Shown one piece after another: positions 7,799-15,440 of a DNA stretch of 64,000 nucleotides. The stretch is taken from positions 3,720,001 to 3,784,000 of the forward strand of contig NZ_CP019428.1 of NCBI RefSeq assembly GCF_009834565.1, given 5' to 3'. The notes under the pieces were generated by a model. It was not told where the DNA came from. It saw only the letters and a program-made list of their open reading frames with translations, and searched no databases. A program made the position numbers and the translations under genes. The first letter of the stretch is position 1, and the number at the start of each line of letters is the position of its first letter. This DNA is from Pseudomonas sp. R76. GTDB lineage: Bacteria; Pseudomonadota; Gammaproteobacteria; Pseudomonadales; Pseudomonadaceae.

Positions 7799-9223
7799 TC
7801 AGTACTTCATCACCACCAGGCGGGTCTGGGTGAACTCAAGCATCCCGTGCTTACCGTCATCGCCGCCCAGCCCTGAGCGTTTCCAGCCGGCGTGGAAACC
7901 CTGATACGGGTCTGCCGGGGTGCGATTGACATACAACTCACCGGCTTCGATGGCGTTCGCCACTTTCATCGCCGTGCGGTAGTTCTCGGTGTAGAGCACC
8001 GACGACAGGCCGAACTGATGGTCGTTGGCCATCGCCAGTGCTTCGTCGATGTCGCGGTATTTGAGTACCGGCAGCACCGGGCCGAAGATTTCTTCCTGGA
8101 TGATTTCCATGTCCTGGCGGCAACCGCTGAGCAAGGTCGGCGGGTAGAAATGGCCCGGGCCGACCGGCAGCACACCGCCTGTTTCCAGTACAGCACCGGC
8201 AGCGACGGCGCGCTCGACCATGGCGTGGATATTCGTCTGGGAACTGGCGTTGACCAGCGGGCCCATCAGGTTTTCGTCGACGGCGCGGTCACCGTATTTC
8301 ACGGCGCTGATTTTGCTTTTGAGCAACGCGAGGAACGGCTCGTACACGTTCTCGTGCACGTACACCCGCTCAACCGCCGTGCATAACTGGCCGCAGTGGG
8401 TGGTCTTGGAGGCAACAATCGCGCTGGCAGCTTTTTCCAGGTCGGCATCGGCCTCGATGATCGCCGGGGTCTTGCCGCCCAACTCCAGGGACGGCTTGGC
8501 GATATTGGCCTTGCAGTAATCGAGCACGATACGACCGGCGTTGACGCTGCCGGTGAGGGTGATCAGGCCAACGGCTTTATGGGTGCAAACGGCGGCGGCG
8601 GTGGCGTGGTCCATGGTCAGGATATTGATCACACCGGCCGGTAGCGCCGCCGTAAGCACGGCCTTGGCAATTTCAAATGCCGACAGCGGCGTGTTGTTGC
8701 TCGGGCGTACCACCACGGTGTTGCCGGCAATCAACGCCGGGGCGATTTTGCGCAACAGGGTATAGACCGGGTAGTTGAACGGGATCAGGCAGGCGACCAC
8801 GCCAATCGGTTCGCGTTGCAGGAACAGGTTTTCATCCGGCGTGTCGCTGGGGATGATTTCGCCTTCGATACGGCGTGCCCATTCGGCGTGGTAGCGGGTG
8901 ATTTGTGCGGCGTAGCGGGCTTCGTTACTGGCGTCACTGACACTTTTGCCGGATTCGCGGGCCAAGGCCGCGCCGATCGCTTCGGCGTGGGTGTCGAGGG
9001 CGTCGGCCAAGGCGCGAAGGTAGTCGGCGCGCTGAATACTGGTGAGCTTGCCCCAGGTTTTCTGGGCAGTGGCGGCGGCGTCGACGGCAGCGGTGGCCTC
9101 ATCGGCCGTCGCGGCGCTGACATGGCCGACCAGGGTTTCATTGGCAGGGTTGTAGACGGCGATCAGGGCGTCGCTGGCGGGTTCGACGAACTGCCCGTTA
9201 TAGAAATTGCGCTCGAATTGCAT
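7799..9223 (-). CDS. NAD(P)-dependent aldehyde dehydrogenase (AldA/lactaldehyde-glycolaldehyde type)
   Basis: A 474-residue aldehyde dehydrogenase. Motifs in order: nucleotide-binding FNYPVYTLLRKIAPALIAGN, the general-base glutamate in LELGGKTP, the catalytic cysteine in HCGQLCTAVERV, and C-terminal GFHAGWKRSGLGGDDG. The start FYNGQFVEP lines up with the MYIDGQFV start of E. coli AldA, so I use ATG 9223. The ATG at 9259 adds 12 residues, and neither has a clear ribosome-binding site. It heads the minus-strand cluster (aldehyde dehydrogenase, MFS, enolase-superfamily enzyme, GMC oxidoreductase) and probably oxidises an aldehyde intermediate such as lactaldehyde or glycolaldehyde. Confidence 0.88.
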   Translation of the reverse strand: MQFERNFYNGQFVEPASDALIAVYNPANETLVGHVSAATADEATAAVDAAATAQKTWGKLTSIQRADYLRALADALDTHAEAIGAALARESGKSVSDASNEARYAAQITRYHAEWARRIEGEIIPSDTPDENLFLQREPIGVVACLIPFNYPVYTLLRKIAPALIAGNTVVVRPSNNTPLSAFEIAKAVLTAALPAGVINILTMDHATAAAVCTHKAVGLITLTGSVNAGRIVLDYCKANIAKPSLELGGKTPAIIEADADLEKAASAIVASKTTHCGQLCTAVERVYVHENVYEPFLALLKSKISAVKYGDRAVDENLMGPLVNASSQTNIHAMVERAVAAGAVLETGGVLPVGPGHFYPPTLLSGCRQDMEIIQEEIFGPVLPVLKYRDIDEALAMANDHQFGLSSVLYTENYRTAMKVANAIEAGELYVNRTPADPYQGFHAGWKRSGLGGDDGKHGMLEFTQTRLVVMKY

Positions 9224-9359
9224 GTGGTTTGCCCAACGTTGTTGTTTTGCGAGTGACATGCAGTTTTGTATTTGCTTGGGGGGTGTGCAAACGACTTATT
9301 GGGTGGGGTAACGTGCGAAAAATGCAGGTTACTGGGGCTCGGCGTGCCCAAACGCAGGC

Positions 9360-9452
9360 AAATGTGGGAGCTGGCTTGCCTGCGATAGCATCGACTGTGT
9401 GTCACTGGCGCACCGAGGTGCCTGCATCGCAGGCAAGCCAGCTCCCACATTT
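9360..9452. repeat. REP doublet (REPIN-like), type A
   Basis: Two perfectly inverted 27-base arms at 9360-9386 and 9426-9452, containing GTGGGAGCTGGCTTGCCTGC and its complement, surround a short unrelated loop. It lies between the promoter region of the aldehyde dehydrogenase cluster and the 3' end of the LysR gene. Similar pairs recur at 21834, 24225 and 34817. Confidence 0.9.
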
Positions 9453-9489
9453 GAATCTCACGCCCTCAAATTAACCGATATGTACGCAA

Positions 9490-10419
9490 TCAAACCGCCG
9501 CCGTAGAAGGCTCAAGCTGGCGCTGAGCCAACCAGATCTCCTCCTGCAACCACCGCCCAAACACCTGCAACTGCGGCATATCCGTCTGCTCAGGCCGAGT
9601 CACCAGCCAATACGACTGATGCCCCTCCACGTGCACATTCAATACCTGCGTCAACTGCCCCGAGGCTAACTCGGCAGCCACCATGTGCCAGTCCGCAATG
9701 CTAATCCCCAACCCATCCGTCGCCGCCCGGATTGCCAGATCCAGCAGGTCAAACTCATACCCGCCCTGGGTATCCACCCCATGAATCCGCGCCGCGTCCA
9801 GCCAGTGCTTCCACGTCAGATAACGCTGATCCTCACTGGCCAACACATGCAGCAACGTCATGCGATTCAAATCCACTCCATCACTGCACTCGCGGGCATA
9901 CAGCGACGGCGCGCACACCGCAATGTGCCGCTCCTGGATCAGCAACGAACTGTCCAGCCCATCCCACTCACCATTACCAAACCGAATGGCGCAATCGAGG
10001 GTGCTGGTCTGCGCCAGGCTGTCCTGCAAACACGTGGTGATGCTCAACTCCAACTCCGGATGCGCCTCACGCAAACGCCCCAGACGTGGCATCAACCAAC
10101 GGCTGGTGAACGTTGGCGGCGCGTTGATGTGCAGTCGGTTGGAGTGGGTTTTCTGCTGGATGCTGCGCACCGTCAGCTCGATCTTGTCGAACGACTGGTG
10201 CAACGCCCGCAACAACACGCGCCCGGCGCTGGTGAGTTCAAGGTGGTGATGGCGCCGCTCCAGCAGGTTCTCACCCAATTGTTCTTCAAGCTGGCGCACT
10301 TGGCGACTGACCGCACTTTGGGTCACGTTCAACAGCTCCGCCGCCCGGGTAAAGCTGCCAGTGCTGCCGGCCACTTCGAAGGCTTTAAGGGCGTTGAGAC
10401 CAGGCATTTTGCGTTTCAT
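9490..10419 (-). CDS. LysR-family transcriptional regulator (GcvA-like)
   Basis: A 309-residue LysR protein. The N-terminal winged helix (LNALKAFEVAGSTGSFTRAA then LNVTQSAVSRQVRQLEEQLG) is of the GcvA/AmpR-like kind, and the substrate-binding domain follows from about residue 95. I start at ATG 10419, which gives the common MKRKMPGLNALKAFE beginning; 20 upstream residues from 10479 look non-coding. It is upstream of and co-directional with the aldehyde dehydrogenase/MFS/enolase cluster and divergent from the MFS gene at 10706, so it could control either. The ligand is unknown. Confidence 0.9.
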   Translation of the reverse strand: MKRKMPGLNALKAFEVAGSTGSFTRAAELLNVTQSAVSRQVRQLEEQLGENLLERRHHHLELTSAGRVLLRALHQSFDKIELTVRSIQQKTHSNRLHINAPPTFTSRWLMPRLGRLREAHPELELSITTCLQDSLAQTSTLDCAIRFGNGEWDGLDSSLLIQERHIAVCAPSLYARECSDGVDLNRMTLLHVLASEDQRYLTWKHWLDAARIHGVDTQGGYEFDLLDLAIRAATDGLGISIADWHMVAAELASGQLTQVLNVHVEGHQSYWLVTRPEQTDMPQLQVFGRWLQEEIWLAQRQLEPSTAAV

Positions 10420-10625
10420 GGAGGGCACTCGACAGCAGCATTCAAGGAAGATCAAGCAAAGAAACTCTGCACACAACATACCTTTTTGTATTGGGCCAGG
10501 GGTAGCACCCTGTGCAGCGGAAAAATACGCGGATTAAAACAACGCTGTCGTTTTTCGATCAATGACGTCGTGGATGAACACAGAGCACGCGTATAACGCA
10601 TGCACACTAAGACAATTAAGCATTG

Positions 10626-10668
10626 GTCGCGAAGTCGCGACAAAAGTTAGTCTGCCGAACAACTAACT
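10626..10668. promoter_or_regulatory. Two adjacent inverted repeats in the LysR/MFS intergenic region
   Basis: GTCGCGA-AG-TCGCGAC (10626-10641) and AGTTAG-N12-CTAACT (10645-10668) are both perfect dyads, 38-80 bases upstream of the MFS start at 10706. They are candidate operators of the divergent LysR or another regulator. The rest of this 286-base gap shows no gene. Confidence 0.4.
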
Positions 10669-10705
10669 CTTCCCACTTTGCGATCATTTAAACCGGGGCC
10701 TCGCC

Positions 10706-11938
10706 ATGTCCGACCTACCTGTTTCATCGCGGCGAAGTATCGGGCTGCTGGCATTCGTCTTTACCGCGTGCAACGCCACGACCCATGGTTTCAGTGTGTT
10801 TCTGTATTCCGCTTTATTACCGCAGATTCGTCAGGCATTTGAACTGAGCTACAGCCAGGCCGCCCTGATTGCCGCGCTGTTGCAACTGTTCTACATGGGC
10901 GCTTCGATTGCCAGCGGCATCGCCGCCGCGTGGGTGAGCCCGCGCACGATGGTGCGCCTGACCATCGTGCTGAGCCCCGCGCTGCTGGCACTGGCCGTCG
11001 CCACCCCGTGGGTGCTGCCGTTTGCCCTGTGCCTGGCGCTGGTGTCGGCGTGTGCGGTGTCGAACTGGAATGCCATTGCAGCCCTGGCGCGCGAAGTCAT
11101 CCCGGCCAGCCACCGCAGTCGCGTGCTGGGGCTGGCCTCGTCGGGCGCAGCGTTTGCGATCTGCTTGAACGGCGTGTTGATCGCGCTGTTGCAGGGGCTG
11201 ACGTTGCGGCAGTTCTGGTTGATCTGTGCCGGCTTAACGCTGTTGGTCACGCTGCTGACCCTCTGGGCCTTGAGCCCGCACGCCGAGCAGGCGCCCCGCG
11301 CCGCCCAGCCGCCCGCCTTCACTCACGTACTGAGGCAGTGGTTGCGTGTGTGTCTGGAACAGCCCGTGGCGTTGCAGATTGTGTTGCTCAGCGGGTTTAT
11401 CGGCGCGATCAGTGGGCCGTTTCTGAATTTCCTGTCGGTGTTTGTCAGCGATCGCCTGCACGCCGGCCCGGCAATCACCGGCTCGATGTGGACGTTGATC
11501 GGCATCGGCGGTGCCCTCGGCGGGCTGCTGCTGGGTGCGCTGGCGGATCGTTGGGGCGCGTTGCGGGTGCTGGCGCTGAGCATCGGTGCGTTCGGCCTGG
11601 CCATGCTGGGCCTGCTGGTGCACCCCAGCCTGCTCGTGAGCTGGTGGGCCGCCGGGTTATTTGCGCTGTTCTATTTCCCCTCATGGGGGTTGATGGCGGC
11701 CTACCTAAGCGCGCGTCTCAACCCGGTGCACAGCCTGCAAGTGGTGAGCCTGAGCATGGTCAGCTATGGCCTGGCCAGTGCCACCGCCAACGGGCTCTGT
11801 GGCTGGCTGTTGCAAGTCAGTGGTGAGTTTGCCGTGGTGCACGGCTGGATCGCCGGCTGGGTGATCGCCTGCCTGTTACTGCTCAAGCGCATGGCTCATC
11901 GACAAACCGCGCAGACGCTGCCTGTCCACGTGCCCTGA
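10706..11938 (+). CDS. MFS transporter
   Basis: A 410-residue major facilitator with about 12 hydrophobic helices. The TM4-5 region has GLASSGAAFAICLNG, and the GGLLLGALADRWGALRVL motif marks the second half. N- and C-terminal halves are similar in length, as in the 12-TM drug/metabolite families. Substrate and direction of transport are not evident. The 3' end overlaps the convergent LysR gene by 63 bases. It may belong functionally to the neighbouring catabolic system, or serve as an exporter controlled by either flanking LysR. Confidence 0.88.
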   Translation: MSDLPVSSRRSIGLLAFVFTACNATTHGFSVFLYSALLPQIRQAFELSYSQAALIAALLQLFYMGASIASGIAAAWVSPRTMVRLTIVLSPALLALAVATPWVLPFALCLALVSACAVSNWNAIAALAREVIPASHRSRVLGLASSGAAFAICLNGVLIALLQGLTLRQFWLICAGLTLLVTLLTLWALSPHAEQAPRAAQPPAFTHVLRQWLRVCLEQPVALQIVLLSGFIGAISGPFLNFLSVFVSDRLHAGPAITGSMWTLIGIGGALGGLLLGALADRWGALRVLALSIGAFGLAMLGLLVHPSLLVSWWAAGLFALFYFPSWGLMAAYLSARLNPVHSLQVVSLSMVSYGLASATANGLCGWLLQVSGEFAVVHGWIAGWVIACLLLLKRMAHRQTAQTLPVHVP

Positions 11939-12790
11939 GCGCCCCAACTGGCGCTGCAGAATCTCCACCAATGCCGCCACCTCCGGCACCTGGCAGCCGC
12001 TTGAGCGCCAGAGCATCAGGCGGGCCGACGCAATCGGTGGAAAGCCTTGCTGCTCATCCAGAATCTGCCAGCCGGCCGGCACCAGGCGCCGCGCCATCAC
12101 CCCGACCGACAAGCCCTGCTCAATCGCAACTGCGATCCCGCGCGGGCTCTGGCTGGTATACACCACCTGCCACGAGCGCCCAGCCTCGGCCAACGCTTGC
12201 ACGGCATTGGCGCGGAAGGCGCAGCCCTCGGCGTAGACCGCAAGCGGCACCGATTGGCGCCCCACGCAACTCCAACTCGGCGCCGCCACCCACACTAACG
12301 GTTCGTCGCACAGGTATTCGCCGGGTTGCAGGCCGGCATGTTCAACGCCCAACACCAGGTCCAGCTCGCCACGATGCAAGCGGGCGACCAGCGCGGTCGA
12401 CATCTCGCAACAGATGTCAGGGCGGACCTGGGCAAACTGTGCCTGGAAGTCCTTGAGCATCCCGCCCAGGCAATATTCGGCGTAATCCTCCGGCATGCCC
12501 AAGTGGATACACACCTGCTCATTGGGCAATTGTGCGGCGCTGACGGCCTCCAGGTGCAGCTTGAGGATTTGCCGCGCGTAGATCAGAAAGGTCTCGCCAC
12601 TCGGGGTCAGGCCAATGGAGCGGCTGGTGCGGCGTATCAGCGGCGTGCCGACAATCTCTTCGAGCCGCTGCAAACTCTGGCTGACGGTGGATTGGGTTTT
12701 ATGCAGGCGCTCGGCGGCGGCCGAAAACCCCTGGCACTCAATAATTGCCACGAACACTTTAAGTAAACCGCCATCCAGTTCGCCTGACAT
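11876..12790 (-). CDS. LysR-family transcriptional regulator
   Basis: A 304-residue LysR protein. The helix-turn-helix lies within FVAIIECQGFSAAAERLHKT and SQSLQRLEEIVGTPLIRR, and the effector-binding domain begins near residue 95. It is divergent from the oxygenase gene at 12896 with a 105-base gap, the usual arrangement for a LysR activator of a catabolic operon, so it is the best candidate regulator of the oxygenase/M24/ABC genes. Its last 63 bases overlap the tail of the MFS gene on the opposite strand. Confidence 0.9.
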   Translation of the reverse strand: MSGELDGGLLKVFVAIIECQGFSAAAERLHKTQSTVSQSLQRLEEIVGTPLIRRTSRSIGLTPSGETFLIYARQILKLHLEAVSAAQLPNEQVCIHLGMPEDYAEYCLGGMLKDFQAQFAQVRPDICCEMSTALVARLHRGELDLVLGVEHAGLQPGEYLCDEPLVWVAAPSWSCVGRQSVPLAVYAEGCAFRANAVQALAEAGRSWQVVYTSQSPRGIAVAIEQGLSVGVMARRLVPAGWQILDEQQGFPPIASARLMLWRSSGCQVPEVAALVEILQRQLGRSGHVDRQRLRGLSMSHALEQ

Positions 12791-12895
12791 GACTATCGCC
12801 CCTGCCGATGGATTCGATCACAACTTGTAATTTCCACTTCCAAACGCTTTACGCAACTATCGACTCAACACAACAACCGACGTCAGGAGCCGTGT

Positions 12896-13777
12896 ATGAG
12901 TCTTAAACTTGCCGATGCCGAAACCGGCGATATCAGCGACATCATTAATACCGAGCTGTACCCCATACATGATTCGGGCCATGTTCAATTACAGGCCTTA
13001 ATTGAACATGCGCGGGCCGAGTTGGCCGAAGACGGTTGCTGCCTGCTGAAAAACTTCCTGCGCCCTGAAGTGCTGGAGCAGGCGCGCCTGGAAGGTCAGG
13101 CACTCTCGGGCAAAACATTTTATTCGGTGCGCAAGGTCAACGCCTATTTCACCGAGGACGCCGCCAGCCTGCCCCAGGATGATCCGCGCCGCACGTTCAT
13201 GGAGCGCACCAGCGGCTTCGTGACCCGCGACATGATCGCCCCCGACGCGATCATCCATCGTCTGTACGTCTCACCGATGATGAAACGTTTTATCGGTGCC
13301 TGCCTCGACGAATCGGAGATTTTCGAATACGCCGACCCCTTCGCCGGGCTGGTGATCAACGTGATGCCCGAAGGCACCGAGCAGCCTTGGCACTTCGATA
13401 CCAACGAATTCATCGTCAGCATGATGACCCAGAAACCCGAGGCCGGTGGCCTGTTCGAATACGCGCCGATGATCCGCTCGCGCAGCCAGGAAAATCTCGG
13501 CGCCGTCGGCAAAGTGGTGCGCGGCGAAGATCGCTCGCGGGTCCAGGAGCTGGCACTCAACCCGGGTGATCTGCAGATTTTCAAGGGGCGCTTCTCGGTG
13601 CACCGGGTCACCCGCGTAGAAGGTGCCACCGAACGCAACACAGCGATCTTCGCCTACTCGGAGAAGCCCGGAATCATCGGCCGCGCCCAGCGCACCAAAC
13701 AGCTTTACGGACGCCTGTCCGAAGCCCATCTGCAAGCCGAACGCAACCTGGTGCGCAGCGACCAGTTGCTCGACTGA
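12896..13777 (+). CDS. Fe(II)/2-oxoglutarate-dependent dioxygenase-like protein
   Basis: A 293-residue double-stranded beta-helix protein. The iron-binding facial triad is visible as His166-x-Asp168 in QPWHFDTNEF and His236 in FSVHRVTR. Arg247 in ATERNTAIFAYSE sits 11 residues later, where 2-oxoglutarate carboxylate is usually bound. The Asp is present, so it should be a hydroxylase or oxygenase rather than a halogenase. Residues 40-60 (LAEDGCCLLKNFL) resemble the entry strand of PhyH-like enzymes. It is the first gene of the operon divergent from the LysR gene and lies 50 bases before the M24 gene, so it probably acts on the same imported compound. The substrate is unknown. Confidence 0.75.
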   Translation: MSLKLADAETGDISDIINTELYPIHDSGHVQLQALIEHARAELAEDGCCLLKNFLRPEVLEQARLEGQALSGKTFYSVRKVNAYFTEDAASLPQDDPRRTFMERTSGFVTRDMIAPDAIIHRLYVSPMMKRFIGACLDESEIFEYADPFAGLVINVMPEGTEQPWHFDTNEFIVSMMTQKPEAGGLFEYAPMIRSRSQENLGAVGKVVRGEDRSRVQELALNPGDLQIFKGRFSVHRVTRVEGATERNTAIFAYSEKPGIIGRAQRTKQLYGRLSEAHLQAERNLVRSDQLLD

Positions 13778-13827
13778 TTCCCCCCTCAAAAAAAACCAAA
13801 CCCGTATGTGCCCTGCGAGGAACACCC

Positions 13828-15051
13828 ATGAGTCTGTCCGGCCCCAACCGCAACCCCGCTGACTGCGAACCCACCGATGACGAGATCCAGCAAATCCAGC
13901 TGGACCGCCTGCAACGGGTGCGCAATGAACTGAAAAAACGTGACTACGCCGCCTGTGTGCTGTTCGATCCGACCCACATGCGCTACGCCACTGGCTCGCG
14001 CAACATGCAGGTGTACTCGGCGCGCAACCCGGCGCGTTATGCGTTTATCCCCGCGGAAGGCCCGGTGGTGATCTTCGAGTTCGGCGGCTGCCTGCACCTG
14101 GCTGAAAGCCTGAACACCGTGGACGAAGTGCGCCCGGCCAAAGCCATCTCCTACTACTTCTGTGAAAGCTTTCTGGGCAACGTCACCGCCGACTGGGCAG
14201 CCGAGATTGATGAGCTGGTGCGCCAGTGCGGTGGCGGCAAACGTATCGCCATCGAGAGCGCCACCTCGGCGGCGGCCTTCGAATTGCAAAAGCTCGGTTA
14301 CCAGGTGTTTGACGCCCAGGAACCGCTGGAACGGGCGCGCTGCATCAAAGTGCCCAACGAGCTCAAGATGATCCGCGCCAGTCTGCGGGCCACCGAGGCC
14401 GGGGTGCGCTTGATGGAAAGCAAGCTGGTGCCGGGCATCACCGAGAACCAGCTGTGGTCGCACCTGCACCAGCATGTGATCGCCACCGATGGCGACTATG
14501 TTGAGACGCGCCTGCTGTCTTCCGGGCCGCGCACCAACCCGTGGTTTCAGGAGTGCAGCACGCGGCCGATCGAGGCCGGCGACCTGGTGGCACTGGACAC
14601 CGATGTGGTCGGGCGTTTCGGCTATTACGCCGACTTCTCACGCACCTTTCTCTGTGGCGATCAGGCCGCCACCGCCAAGCAGCAAGAGCTGTACAAACTC
14701 GCCTACGAGCAAGTGCAAACCAACGTGGAAATGCTCAAGGCCGGACGCAGCTTCAAGGAATACGCCGAGATGGCCTGGAAGATTCCCGAGCATTACAAAA
14801 ACAACCGCTACTTCGCCCTGGTGCACGGGGTTGGCATGACCGGTGAATACCCTTACGTGGTGCACCGCGAAGACATCGACGCGCTGGGCTACGACGGTGT
14901 GTTCGAGGCCGGCATGACCATCTGCGTGGAAAGCTACATCGGCCACGACGACGGCGGCGAAGGCGTAAAGCTCGAAGAACAGATCTACATCCACGAACAC
15001 GGCATCGAGTTGCTCTCCGACTACCCGTTCGACCCGCGCCTGCTGCGGTAA
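13828..15051 (+). CDS. M24-fold metallohydrolase/lyase, DddP-like metal site
   Basis: A 407-residue pita-bread (M24, Xaa-Pro peptidase-like) protein with an N-terminal creatinase domain and a C-terminal metal domain. Metal ligands by motif are Asp257 and Asp259 (LDTDVVG), Asp269 (YYADFSRTF), His333 (LVHGVGM), Glu368 (CVESYIG) and Glu383 (KLEEQIYI). Ordinary M24 enzymes have one Asp 11 residues before the second. Here two Asp sit 12 and 10 before, exactly the spacing I recall for the DMSP lyase DddP (295/297/307, then 371, 406, 421), and Tyr328 matches its Tyr366. However, the position of DddP's proposed catalytic Asp377 is Gly339 here, followed by Glu340. It may be a DddP relative with another substrate. 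ATG 13828 follows GAGGAACACCC. Confidence 0.8.
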   Translation: MSLSGPNRNPADCEPTDDEIQQIQLDRLQRVRNELKKRDYAACVLFDPTHMRYATGSRNMQVYSARNPARYAFIPAEGPVVIFEFGGCLHLAESLNTVDEVRPAKAISYYFCESFLGNVTADWAAEIDELVRQCGGGKRIAIESATSAAAFELQKLGYQVFDAQEPLERARCIKVPNELKMIRASLRATEAGVRLMESKLVPGITENQLWSHLHQHVIATDGDYVETRLLSSGPRTNPWFQECSTRPIEAGDLVALDTDVVGRFGYYADFSRTFLCGDQAATAKQQELYKLAYEQVQTNVEMLKAGRSFKEYAEMAWKIPEHYKNNRYFALVHGVGMTGEYPYVVHREDIDALGYDGVFEAGMTICVESYIGHDDGGEGVKLEEQIYIHEHGIELLSDYPFDPRLLR

Positions 15052-15052
15052 T

Positions 15053-15165
15053 GATCGTTCCCACGCTCTGCGTGGGAACGTATCCCGTGACGCTCTGCGT
15101 CACCGTTGCGCAGAGGCGACGCAGAGCGTCTGGCCAGCATTCCCACGCAGAGCGTGGGAACGATC
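15053..15165. repeat. Compound palindromic repeat, copy 2
   Basis: This copy has the same architecture as 3424-3537: outer arms GATCGTTCCCACGCTCTGCG and its inverted complement, with an inner GTGACGCTCTGCGTCAC hairpin and a GACGCAGAGCGTC hairpin. It starts 2 bases after the stop of the M24 gene and separates it from the ABC importer genes, so it may act as an mRNA end or processing structure. Confidence 0.85.
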
Positions 15166-15218
15166 GGTCGACGCGGGGCAGCATGTAACATGCATTTATA
15201 GAAGGTTACTGCGCAGAA

Positions 15219-15252
15219 TTTGTCGTTTGTCGATCTTTGCGCAAATGACAAA
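15219..15252. promoter_or_regulatory. Palindromic site upstream of the ABC importer genes
   Basis: TTTGTC occurs at 15219 and 15226, followed by the perfect palindrome TTTGCGCAAA (15236-15245) and the inverted GACAAA (15247-15252). The site is about 190 bases upstream of the binding-protein start. It could be the operator of a regulator that lets the importer be transcribed separately. The remaining part of this 389-base gap shows no convincing gene; a short frame from 15281 has no support. Confidence 0.35.
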
Positions 15253-15440
15253 ACTGCGGGCATCTCTAATAAAAACAACATGAGAGCTGCCCTATGTCCT
15301 GTCCCATTGCCCGCCTCCTCACTTCGTTGCGCCTTGTTCTTCTGCCGGCTTCACAGCGGTCCGTGCTGCGCCTTTACTGCGCCTGCCACTGACCCTTGCG
15401 GTTCAACAAAAACGCATATTCGCAAGTACCGGAGAGGCTT

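Noticed and set aside
13828..15051. Calling the M24 gene a DMSP lyase (dddP)
   Set aside because: The proposed catalytic Asp is Gly, the protein is shorter than DddP and no DMSP-linked genes are nearby; only DddP-like metal spacing is supported.
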